DNA of 10,704 nucleotides from an uncultured Dorea sp. (GTDB taxonomy: Bacteria > Bacillota > Clostridia > Lachnospirales > Lachnospiraceae), in assembly GCA_934295165.1 (NCBI GenBank), contig CAKRAT010000067.1, positions 1 to 10,704 on the forward strand. The letters run 5' to 3'. The translations under genes and the position numbers were made by a program. The notes below the pieces were generated by a model that saw only the letters and a list, made by a program, of their open reading frames with translations, searched no databases and was not told the origin of the DNA. This document shows, piece by piece, positions 1 through 5,753 of the stretch; positions within the stretch are counted from its first letter, which is position 1; each line of letters starts with the position of its first letter.

Positions 1-105
1 TGCCCCTTTAGAATTGACCCGCCGATGGAACCTGAACAGGAACGCCTTTCCAAGCTTTATTCCGGTTCGGGTATCCAACGCCTTCCTGAATTAAATCCCA
101 ATTAA
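1..105 (+). CDS. Possible 3' end of an unidentified gene
   Basis: Frame 1 is open from the left edge to a TAA at 103-105, giving 34 residues that are polar and rich in Pro, Glu and Arg and end in LNPN. I do not recognise the family. The frame runs towards the convergent ABC-F gene and leaves only 12 nt between the two stop codons, which is plausible for tail-to-tail genes. The stop codon lies inside the second copy of an 11-bp tandem duplication (89-110). No terminator hairpin is evident after it. An open frame of 35 codons could be chance, so confidence is low; sequence to the left would settle it. Confidence 0.3.
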   Translation, partial: CPFRIDPPMEPEQERLSKLYSGSGIQRLPELNPN

Positions 106-110
106 ATCCA
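89..110. repeat. 11-bp tandem duplication
   Basis: AATTAAATCCC (89-99) is followed directly by AATTAAATCCA (100-110), with one mismatch in eleven. Because 11 is not a multiple of three, the second copy is read in a different frame and supplies the TAA that ends the partial frame at 1-105. It also forms most of the 12-bp space between that stop and the stop of the ABC-F gene. Confidence 0.7.
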
Positions 111-117
111 AATCAAT

Positions 118-1749
118 TTAATTATCTTCCTCCTGAACAGTATAAGTCTGTCTCTTACGAGCCATCTCATCACTTTCAAGATATTCATCATAAGTAGTAA
201 TCTTATCGATCAGCTTACCGCCCGGAACGATCTCCATGATACGGTTGGCAGTAGTCTGTACGATCTGGTGGTCTCTGGAAGAGAAGAGAAGTACACCAGG
301 GAATTTTGTCATTCCATTGTTGAGTGCAGTGATACTTTCCATATCAAGGTGGTTGGTAGGCTCGTCAAGGATCAGTACATTGGCACCGCTGATCATCATT
401 TTAGATAACAGACAGCGTACCTTTTCTCCTCCGGAAAGAACACGTACTTTCTTCACGCCGTCATCACCGGAGAACAGCATACGTCCAAGAAATCCACGTA
501 CATAAGTAGCATCTTTTTCTTCCGAATACTGTGTCAGCCAGTCTACGATGCTGTAATCATTGTCAAATTCACTTCCGCTGTCAAGTGGGAAGTAGGCCTG
601 GGTTGTTGTGATTCCCCATTTATAAGTACCCTCATCCGGTTCCAGTTCTCCTGCAAGGATCTGGAAGAGCGTTGTCTTGGCAAGCTCATTACTTCCGACG
701 AATGCAACCTTGTCATCGTGGTTCAGAGTAAAGGAAATGTTATCCAGAACCTTTTCGCCGTCAATTGTTTTGCTTAATCCTTCTACTGTCAGTACTTCGT
801 TACCGATCTCGCGGTTTGGACGGAAGTCGATGTAAGGATATTTACGGCTGGATGGCTGGATATCATCAAGCTGGATCTTCTCCAGGGCACGTTTTCTGGA
901 AGTAGCCTGCTTAGACTTTGAAGCATTGGCACTGAAACGTGAGATGAATTCCTGCAACTCTTTGATCTTTTCTTCTTTTTTCTTATTGGCTTCCTTCATC
1001 TGACGGATCAGAAGCTGGCTTGACTCATACCAGAAGTCATAGTTACCGGCATAGAGCTTGATCTTACCATAATCGATATCGGCAATCTGTGTGCAGACCT
1101 TATTCAGGAAGTAACGGTCATGGGATACAACGATGACAGTATTGTCAAAGTTGATCAGGAATTCTTCCAGCCATGCGATCGCATCGAGGTCTAAGTGGTT
1201 GGTAGGCTCATCGAGGAGCAGAATGTCTGGATTACCGAACAGTGCCTGGGCAAGCAGGACCTTAACCTTCTCTGGACCGTTTAAGTTCTTCATCATTTCG
1301 TAGTGCATCTCAACCGGAATGCCGAGACCATTTAATAATGTGGCAGCATCAGATTCTGCTTCCCATCCGTTCATGGCTGCGAATTCACCTTCCAGTTCGC
1401 TGGCTTTCATACCGTCTTCATCGGTGAAATCTTCTTTTGCATAGATGGCTTCTTTTTCTTTCATAATCTCATACAGTCTTGCATTTCCCATCATAACGGT
1501 ATCCAGAACCGGATATTCGTCATATTTGAAATGATCCTGCTGCAGGAAAGAAAGACGTTCGCCTGGTGTGATGATAACTTCGCCGTTCGTCGGCTCAAGC
1601 TGTCCGGACAGGATCTTTAAGAATGTAGATTTACCTGCACCGTTTGCTCCGATCAGACCGTAGCAGTTTCCTTCTGTGAATTTAATATTAACATCTTCGA
1701 ACAGGGCTTTTTTACCAACCCGTAATGTTACATTACTTGTACTAATCAT
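118..1749 (-). CDS. ABC-F family ATPase, YbiT-like, with asymmetric ATP sites
   Basis: This is a soluble twin-ATPase protein of 543 aa with no membrane segments. ABC-F proteins act on the ribosome near the E site (translation factors or target-protection resistance factors). The first ATPase domain has Walker A GANGAGKST (34-42), an altered signature LNGPE (156-160), Walker B with DEPTNHLD (about 175-187) and SHD (209-211). A charged linker (about 240-300) holds the RFSANASKSKQATSR stretch typical of the YbiT group. The second domain has a degenerate Walker A GSNELAKTT (352-360), a canonical LSGGE (438-442), DEPTNHLD (about 462-469) and Arg492 where the switch histidine is expected (SSRDH, 490-494). 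One composite site is therefore canonical and the other is eroded. The start is the ATG at 1747-1749, with AAGGAG at 1763-1768 (13-nt gap). It is divergent from the patatin gene. The family call is firm; whether it has a housekeeping or a resistance role is not decidable here, though YbiT-like proteins are usually not resistance factors. Confidence 0.93.
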   Translation of the reverse strand: MISTSNVTLRVGKKALFEDVNIKFTEGNCYGLIGANGAGKSTFLKILSGQLEPTNGEVIITPGERLSFLQQDHFKYDEYPVLDTVMMGNARLYEIMKEKEAIYAKEDFTDEDGMKASELEGEFAAMNGWEAESDAATLLNGLGIPVEMHYEMMKNLNGPEKVKVLLAQALFGNPDILLLDEPTNHLDLDAIAWLEEFLINFDNTVIVVSHDRYFLNKVCTQIADIDYGKIKLYAGNYDFWYESSQLLIRQMKEANKKKEEKIKELQEFISRFSANASKSKQATSRKRALEKIQLDDIQPSSRKYPYIDFRPNREIGNEVLTVEGLSKTIDGEKVLDNISFTLNHDDKVAFVGSNELAKTTLFQILAGELEPDEGTYKWGITTTQAYFPLDSGSEFDNDYSIVDWLTQYSEEKDATYVRGFLGRMLFSGDDGVKKVRVLSGGEKVRCLLSKMMISGANVLILDEPTNHLDMESITALNNGMTKFPGVLLFSSRDHQIVQTTANRIMEIVPGGKLIDKITTYDEYLESDEMARKRQTYTVQEEDN

Positions 1750-1826
1750 ATTGGTTTATATTCTCCTTGTCGTTTGAATCTCTGTTGATAGTGACTGCGC
1801 CCGGATTTGCAGACGCTGACTAGCAT

Positions 1827-1855
1827 ATAGTATCAAATATATGGAAAAATAGCAA
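1827..1855 (-). promoter_or_regulatory. Predicted promoter of the ABC-F gene
   Basis: Read on the minus strand, TTGCTA (1855-1850) and TACTAT (1832-1827) are separated by exactly 17 bp. Each box matches the sigma-A consensus at four of six positions. It sits about 78 bp upstream of the ABC-F start codon, which gives a 5' leader of roughly 70 nt. I saw no clear attenuator in that leader, only a weak CTGC/GCAG pairing. Confidence 0.45.
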
Positions 1856-1867
1856 GGGAAGTTCCTC

Positions 1868-1896
1868 TTTTCCTTCTATGAAAAAGGGTATATAAT
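1868..1896 (+). promoter_or_regulatory. Predicted promoter of the patatin / HD-GNAT unit
   Basis: A perfect -10 box TATAAT lies at 1891-1896, 41 bp before the patatin start codon. At the standard 17-bp spacing the -35 region reads TTTTCC, which is poor, so the promoter is weak or activator-dependent unless transcription initiates differently. It diverges from the ABC-F promoter at 1827-1855 without overlapping it. Confidence 0.5.
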
Positions 1897-1937
1897 GGTA
1901 ATTACGAAGAACAGAAAGCAAAAGAGAGGGAAGATTT

Positions 1938-2795
1938 ATGATAAAAGCAACATTAGTATTGGAAGGTGGAGCTAATCGTGGAGTATTCACATCGGGAGTT
2001 CTTGATTATCTGATGGGAAAAGAGCTGTATATGTCCAATGTGATCGGAGTGTCTGCAGGTGCGTGTAATGCGGTTGATTATGTATCAAAACAGGCTGGGC
2101 GGAGCCGGGAATGCGTGATCCACCGTGAGAAAGAATACGATTATGTATATGGTTTGAAGAAGACCCTGAAAGAAAAAGCCCTGATGGATATGGATATGTT
2201 GTTCGATAAATTTCCGAATGAAATCTATCCATTTGATTTTGAGACCTATTTTGCATCCGATATGGAATGTGAACTGGTTGTTACGAACTGTATCACGGGA
2301 GATGCGGAGTATCTGTCGGAAGATAAGGATCCGGAACGTCTGATGAAGATCTGCCGTGCATCGAGCAGTATGCCGCTTGTGGCACCGATTGCAAATGTAG
2401 ACGGAATCCCGTATATGGACGGCGGCCTTGCTGATTCCATTCCAATCGAATATGCACTGGAAAAAGGAAATGACAAGATTGTTGTAGTGTTGACGAGAAA
2501 TCCGGGCTACCGCAAGAAGAGAGCGGTAAAAGCAACGGAACAGCTTTATAAAAGAGCTTATAAGAAATATCCGAATCTGGTACGTACGATCATGACAAGA
2601 AATGCTGTATACAACAAGCAGATGAAACTGATCGAAAAGCTGGAAGAAGAAGGAAAGATATTCGTGATCCGCCCACTGATCCCGACGGTATCACGTATGG
2701 AGAAGGATTATGATAAGCTGCAGCATTTCTATATGCATGGAAACAGATTAATGAAGAAAGAATATCAGGGGCTGTTAGAATATCTGAATGAGTAG
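1938..2795 (+). CDS. Patatin-like phospholipase family protein
   Basis: This 285-aa serine lipid acyl hydrolase has a Ser-Asp catalytic dyad. The N-terminus carries the glycine-rich oxyanion-hole motif EGGANRGVF (9-17). The nucleophile elbow GVSAG (37-41) places the catalytic serine at Ser39, and the partner aspartate is Asp161 in DGG (161-163). The length and layout match the compact bacterial YjjU/RssA-like patatins. No signal peptide or membrane segment is evident, so it is probably cytoplasmic or membrane-peripheral. The ATG start follows a purine-rich GAGAGGGAAG site and puts the GG-x-R-G motif at the usual distance from the N-terminus. It is the first gene of a two-gene unit, with the HD-GNAT gene starting after a 7-nt gap. 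The natural lipid substrate is unknown. Confidence 0.92.
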   Translation: MIKATLVLEGGANRGVFTSGVLDYLMGKELYMSNVIGVSAGACNAVDYVSKQAGRSRECVIHREKEYDYVYGLKKTLKEKALMDMDMLFDKFPNEIYPFDFETYFASDMECELVVTNCITGDAEYLSEDKDPERLMKICRASSSMPLVAPIANVDGIPYMDGGLADSIPIEYALEKGNDKIVVVLTRNPGYRKKRAVKATEQLYKRAYKKYPNLVRTIMTRNAVYNKQMKLIEKLEEEGKIFVIRPLIPTVSRMEKDYDKLQHFYMHGNRLMKKEYQGLLEYLNE

Positions 2796-2802
2796 GTGAA
2801 GA

Positions 2803-3807
2803 ATGGAACCAAGAACAATACTTGACTTTATGAGCGTGGCAGAACGCCTGAAATGTAATATGCGTCATTCCAGAACGACAAGCAGCAGACGGGAAAGTGT
2901 AGCAGAACACACTTACCGTCTGTGTGTATTTGCATGGCTGGTAAAAGAAGAATTTCCGGACTGTGATATGGACAAGGTGATGAAGATGTGCCTGTTCCAC
3001 GATTTGGGAGAAGCAGTGACCGGTGATATTCCGGCATTTGTGAAGACAGATGATGACCGGGAAACAGAAGGAGATGCGCTCACACTGCTGACCGCAATGC
3101 TCCCGGAAAAAGAGCGGCTGGAGCTGGATGAATTGTTCGGGGAACTGGAAAGAGCAGAGACAATGGAAGCGAAGATCGTGCATGCCCTGGATAAGATGGA
3201 GACTTTGATCCAGCATAACGAGGCGGATATTACAACCTGGCTTCCGCTGGAATATGATCTGCAGATGACTTATGGAGAAAAAGAATGTAAGGCAGATCCG
3301 TATCTTACGAAGCTGCGTGAAGTGATCCGTCAGATATCGATTGATAAGATCGCGGCAGAGGGAGAAGACAGAAAGAAATCTTACTATATCAGAAAAGGTG
3401 TAGAAAATATGCATCCGGAAGAAGTGGCAGAACTTCTGTACAGTACGGACTGGGCAAAAGACAGACCGGAAGAGGCAATCCGGAAAAGCATGGAAAATTC
3501 CTGCCCGTATGGGTTATTTCTAAAAGACAGTGCAAATGAAAGCAGAAACGACAGGCAGATTGGATTTGCAAGGGTTCTGACAGATGGTGTAACAACATTT
3601 TATCTGATGGATCTGGTTATAGAAGAAACATACCGGGGACAGGGATTTGGGGCAATCCTGATGGATCAGATCATGAAAGAAAACGGACATTTGTACGGGA
3701 TGCTGCATACACAGGATGCGGAAGCATTTTATGAAAAATATGGATTCTGTACAATTGGAGATACAGAGAAAACAGAAGAAGCATATATGGAGAAACCGTG
3801 CAGTTGA
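2803..3807 (+). CDS. HD-domain phosphohydrolase fused to a GNAT acetyltransferase
   Basis: This 334-aa protein has two domains. Residues 1 to about 185 form a YfbR-like HD hydrolase: His36 (in SVAEHT), His66-Asp67 (FHDLGEA) and Asp130 (ALDKMETL) supply the H...HD...D metal ligands. Characterised relatives remove the 5'-phosphate from deoxynucleoside monophosphates. Residues about 193-334 form a GNAT N-acetyltransferase: the acetyl-CoA pyrophosphate loop is RGQGFG (278-283) after strand LMDLVI, and DAEAFYEKYGF (305-315) is the typical C-terminal GNAT motif. A short charged linker (about 185-193) joins them, and the frame is uninterrupted, so this is a real fusion. The Shine-Dalgarno AGGTGA overlaps the stop codon of the patatin gene, suggesting coupled translation. 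The substrate of the acetyltransferase cannot be read from the sequence. Confidence 0.88.
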   Translation: MEPRTILDFMSVAERLKCNMRHSRTTSSRRESVAEHTYRLCVFAWLVKEEFPDCDMDKVMKMCLFHDLGEAVTGDIPAFVKTDDDRETEGDALTLLTAMLPEKERLELDELFGELERAETMEAKIVHALDKMETLIQHNEADITTWLPLEYDLQMTYGEKECKADPYLTKLREVIRQISIDKIAAEGEDRKKSYYIRKGVENMHPEEVAELLYSTDWAKDRPEEAIRKSMENSCPYGLFLKDSANESRNDRQIGFARVLTDGVTTFYLMDLVIEETYRGQGFGAILMDQIMKENGHLYGMLHTQDAEAFYEKYGFCTIGDTEKTEEAYMEKPCS

Positions 3808-3829
3808 AATAGCTGCACGGTTTTTGTTT
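3793..3829 (+). terminator. Rho-independent terminator overlapping the HD-GNAT stop codon
   Basis: The arms AAACCGTGCAG (3793-3803) and CTGCACGGTTT (3813-3823) are perfectly complementary over 11 bp with a 9-nt loop. They are followed by a T-rich tail (TTTTTGTTT from 3821). The TGA stop of the HD-GNAT gene (3805-3807) lies in the loop, so the last codons form the left arm. It lies between convergent genes and may also slow minus-strand transcripts from the GntR gene, although the tail on that side (TTTCTCC) is weak. Confidence 0.88.
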
Positions 3830-4474
3830 CTACAAATCTTCCAGGTTAATATCACGCGGCGTATCCATATGTTTCAATGTGATTTCATAGACATGGGCGG
3901 TATCGCCGTTACGCATACAATCTAAAATTGCCATATGCTCCTCATAGGTCTGCTCCATACGGCCTTTATGCGCAAGAGAAAGTTCAGCAAGCTGTTTCAT
4001 GCGGTACGTGAACATGGCAAATACATTCGAAAATTGTTCGTTTTCCAGATAGTCAATGATTTTTGTATGGAACTGAAAATCATATTCGGAAAATTCTTTG
4101 ATGGAATGTGTAGTTTCCATAATATCGTTCATGCACTCCATGATCCAGTCGAGTTCTTTGAAAAGCTTCTTCGCTTTGCGGGTGGAAGCATCTTTACTGA
4201 TCTGAACCGTGCAGTATGTTTCCAGCGCTGAACGCACCTGAAATGTCTCGTTTACATCTTTTCTGTTCATCTGATGCAGCATAAATCCCTTACTGGGAAT
4301 AATATCAATATAACCTTCCTGTGCGAGTCTGTGCACGGCATCTCTTAACGGGGTGCGCGAAATTCCGAGTTCTTTTGATAATTTTGTCTCAGAATAGACC
4401 TCCTGATAAGAAAAATGATTCTCCATGATCAACTTCTGGAGATAGTTATAAGCTTGTTCATTGAGTGGTGTCAT
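3830..4474 (-). CDS. GntR-family transcriptional regulator, FadR subfamily (FCD domain)
   Basis: This 214-aa DNA-binding regulator probably controls the acid-sugar genes beside it. Residues 1 to about 68 form the winged helix-turn-helix (ETKLSKELGISRTPLRDAV, 29-47, is the classic GntR recognition region). Residues about 75-205 form the all-helical FCD ligand domain. Asp132, His136, His180 and His202 match the metal-binding Asp/His pattern of FCD proteins, whose ligands are often carboxylates bound to that metal, which fits a sugar-acid effector. The start ATG (4472-4474) has AAGGAG at 4480-4485 with a 5-nt gap. It is transcribed divergently from the dehydrogenase, whose promoter holds a perfect palindrome at 4706-4719, the likely operator. 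Whether it represses or activates is inference; the operator position favours repression. Confidence 0.92.
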   Translation of the reverse strand: MTPLNEQAYNYLQKLIMENHFSYQEVYSETKLSKELGISRTPLRDAVHRLAQEGYIDIIPSKGFMLHQMNRKDVNETFQVRSALETYCTVQISKDASTRKAKKLFKELDWIMECMNDIMETTHSIKEFSEYDFQFHTKIIDYLENEQFSNVFAMFTYRMKQLAELSLAHKGRMEQTYEEHMAILDCMRNGDTAHVYEITLKHMDTPRDINLEDL

Positions 4475-4539
4475 AGTAGCTCCTTATATTTCACGATAAT
4501 TATTTATTTAACAAAATTTATGTGTTTTTCGCTATAAAT

Positions 4540-4568
4540 ATCATACAATACGGTCTGAAATCGGTCAA
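4540..4568 (-). promoter_or_regulatory. Predicted promoter of the GntR regulator gene
   Basis: On the minus strand, TTGACC (4568-4563) and TATGAT (4545-4540) are 17 bp apart, each matching the sigma-A consensus at five of six positions. The -35 box starts with the same TTGACCG as the divergent dehydrogenase promoter, but the spacer has no full palindrome, only two GACCG direct half-motifs. Autoregulation would have to act through a weaker site. Confidence 0.55.
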
Positions 4569-4595
4569 GTAAAAAGGAAAATAAGGGTGAAAAAG

Positions 4596-4655
4596 TTGTC
4601 TATAATGTTAAGAAAATAACGAAAGAAAAACGAAGTATATGTTAAAAATAGACAA
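4596..4655. repeat. Inverted repeat TTGTCTAT / ATAGACAA
   Basis: TTGTCTAT (4596-4603) and its exact reverse complement ATAGACAA (4648-4655) are separated by 44 bp. The left arm with its flank (TTGTCTATAA) is close to the T-N-G-T...A-C-N-A shape of many FadR-type GntR operators. It lies between the two divergent promoters, so it could be a secondary regulator site, but in this A-rich region chance is also possible. Confidence 0.35.
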
Positions 4656-4702
4656 AAACAAAGGCGAAAAACTGTTGAAATAAGAGAAAGAAAAATAACG
4701 TC

Positions 4703-4731
4703 TTGACCGGTATACCGGTATGTAGTAAAGT
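4703..4731 (+). promoter_or_regulatory. Predicted promoter of the dehydrogenase / first kinase unit
   Basis: TTGACC (4703-4708) and TAAAGT (4726-4731) are separated by 17 bp. The -35 is near-consensus and the -10 is weaker (four of six). Initiation near 4738 would leave a leader of about 110 nt before the dehydrogenase start. The spacer is occupied by the palindrome at 4706-4719, so a bound regulator would directly exclude RNA polymerase. Confidence 0.55.
4706..4719. promoter_or_regulatory. Likely GntR operator, perfect 14-bp palindrome
   Basis: ACCGGTATACCGGT is identical to its own reverse complement over all 14 positions. It overlaps the last three bases of the -35 box and lies wholly upstream of the -10 box of the dehydrogenase promoter. 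The core GGTATACC resembles known FadR/VanR-type GntR operators (a GGTATACC-like centre with symmetrical flanks), and an FCD-GntR gene is the divergent neighbour. I found no second perfect copy in the window. Confidence 0.65.
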
Positions 4732-4835
4732 GTAGTCAGAAACAAAAAAGAACGACACATTTCACTGATCCGAACGGAAATGAACATGTATAAAATATGT
4801 TGTGAAAGCAAACGATCATGTGGAGTGAAAAAAAG

Positions 4836-4841
4836 AAAGGA
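4836..4841 (+). promoter_or_regulatory. Ribosome binding site that sets the dehydrogenase start
   Basis: AAAGGA (4836-4841) lies 9 nt before the ATG at 4851. An in-frame ATG at 4818 has no comparable site and would add 11 charged residues before the beta strand that opens the Rossmann fold, so 4851 is chosen. Confidence 0.65.
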
Positions 4842-4850
4842 TGTAGGAAA

Positions 4851-5741
4851 ATGAAAGTAGGATTTATTGGACTTGGGATCATGGGAAGACCGATGGCAAA
4901 GAACTTATTGAACGCAGGTGTAGAACTTATGGTGTCAGACCTGAACAAAGAGGCAGTTGCAGATGTTGTGGCAGCAGGAGCAAAAGAAGCTTCTTATGCA
5001 GAGATTGGTGAACAGTGTGAAAGAATCATTATCATGGTTCCAAGCGGGGCAATTTCAAAATCTATCTTATTTGATGAAGGTGGCGTTGCTTCTACGATCA
5101 AAGAAGGAACGGTTGTATGTGACATGAGTTCCGTAACACCGGTAGAGTCAAAGGAATGCTATGAAGGACTGAAAGCAAAAGGTGTTGGATTTGTAGACGC
5201 ACCGGTATCCGGCGGAGAACCTGGAGCAGTTGCAGGAACACTTGCAATCATGGCAGGTGGAGATCAGGAAGACTTCGATGCAATGAAAGAGTATTTTGAC
5301 ATTCTTGGATCTTCTGCATTACTGATTGGTGGAAGCGGAAGCGGAAGTGTTACAAAGCTTGCGAACCAGGTAATCGTTAATAACACAATCGCAGTTGTAT
5401 CTGAGGCATTTGTACTTGCAACAAAAGCAGGCGCTGATCCGGAAAAAGTATATCATGCGATCCGCGGAGGACTTGCAGGAAGTGCAGTACTCGATGCTAA
5501 GATCCCGATGATCATCGAGCGTAACTTCAAACCGGGCGGACCGATCAGAATCAACCATAAAGATATCAAGAACGTAGTAAATACAGCACATTCTATCGAT
5601 GTACCGATTCCATACACAGCACAGCTTTATGAAATTCTTCAGACACTGAAGATCCACGGACATATGAATGATGACCACGGCGGAATTGTTCAGTATTTCG
5701 AAAAACTTGCTGACGTAGAAGTAAAAAAGACGGAAGAGTAA
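4851..5741 (+). CDS. NAD(P)-dependent beta-hydroxyacid dehydrogenase (LtnD/GarR-like)
   Basis: This 296-aa enzyme of the 3-hydroxyisobutyrate / tartronate semialdehyde reductase / L-threonate dehydrogenase family is predicted to oxidise or reduce a small sugar acid in the cytoplasm. The Rossmann motif GLGIMG (7-12) opens the chain. Asp30 at the end of the second strand (VSDLN) suggests NAD rather than NADP. DAPVSGG (116-122) is the substrate-binding signature. Lys169 with Asn172 (KLAN) is the catalytic pair, and KD (237-238) follows in the C-terminal helical domain. Length is standard for the family. It is the first gene of a unit with the DUF1537 kinase (12-nt gap) and is divergent from the GntR gene. 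Beside a DUF1537 kinase the LtnD-type role (threonate to 2-oxo-tetronate) is the best guess; a tartronate semialdehyde reductase role is the alternative. Exact substrate is inferred only. Confidence 0.88.
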   Translation: MKVGFIGLGIMGRPMAKNLLNAGVELMVSDLNKEAVADVVAAGAKEASYAEIGEQCERIIIMVPSGAISKSILFDEGGVASTIKEGTVVCDMSSVTPVESKECYEGLKAKGVGFVDAPVSGGEPGAVAGTLAIMAGGDQEDFDAMKEYFDILGSSALLIGGSGSGSVTKLANQVIVNNTIAVVSEAFVLATKAGADPEKVYHAIRGGLAGSAVLDAKIPMIIERNFKPGGPIRINHKDIKNVVNTAHSIDVPIPYTAQLYEILQTLKIHGHMNDDHGGIVQYFEKLADVEVKKTEE

Positions 5742-5753
5742 AGGAGAACGGAC

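Larger units (their letters stand above)
4486..4835. other. A-rich intergenic control region between GntR and dehydrogenase genes
   Basis: About 350 bp with no convincing gene. It holds the minus-strand GntR promoter (4540-4568), an 8-bp inverted repeat with arms 44 bp apart (4596-4655), and the plus-strand dehydrogenase promoter with its palindrome (4703-4731). It also holds a roughly 110-nt leader that can form a small stem CATTTC/GAAATG (4758-4763 with 4777-4782). A lone TATAAT at 4601-4606 lacks a good -35 box. The middle (4610-4700) is mostly A-rich sequence in which I see no further signal. Confidence 0.6.

Noticed and set aside
236..505. 89-codon plus-strand frame opposite the ABC-F gene
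   Set aside because: Lies wholly within the well-supported ABC-F gene, has no recognisable motifs and no ribosome binding site; a shadow frame.
2590..3414. 274-codon minus-strand frame opposite the patatin and HD-GNAT genes
   Set aside because: Cys/His/Phe-rich antisense composition without any motif; both plus-strand genes there have intact catalytic residues.
4601..4606. TATAAT as an additional plus-strand promoter
   Set aside because: No -35 box at 16-18 bp and no correctly placed TG extension; likely chance in an A/T-rich region.
4801..4820. Catabolite-repression (cre) like sequence TGAAAGCAAACGATCA
   Set aside because: Lacks the central CG and the symmetry of the cre consensus at the required positions; I found no better match near either promoter.
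4818..4850. 11-residue N-terminal extension of the dehydrogenase
   Set aside because: The ATG at 4851 has the better-spaced ribosome binding site and puts the Rossmann motif at the family's normal position.
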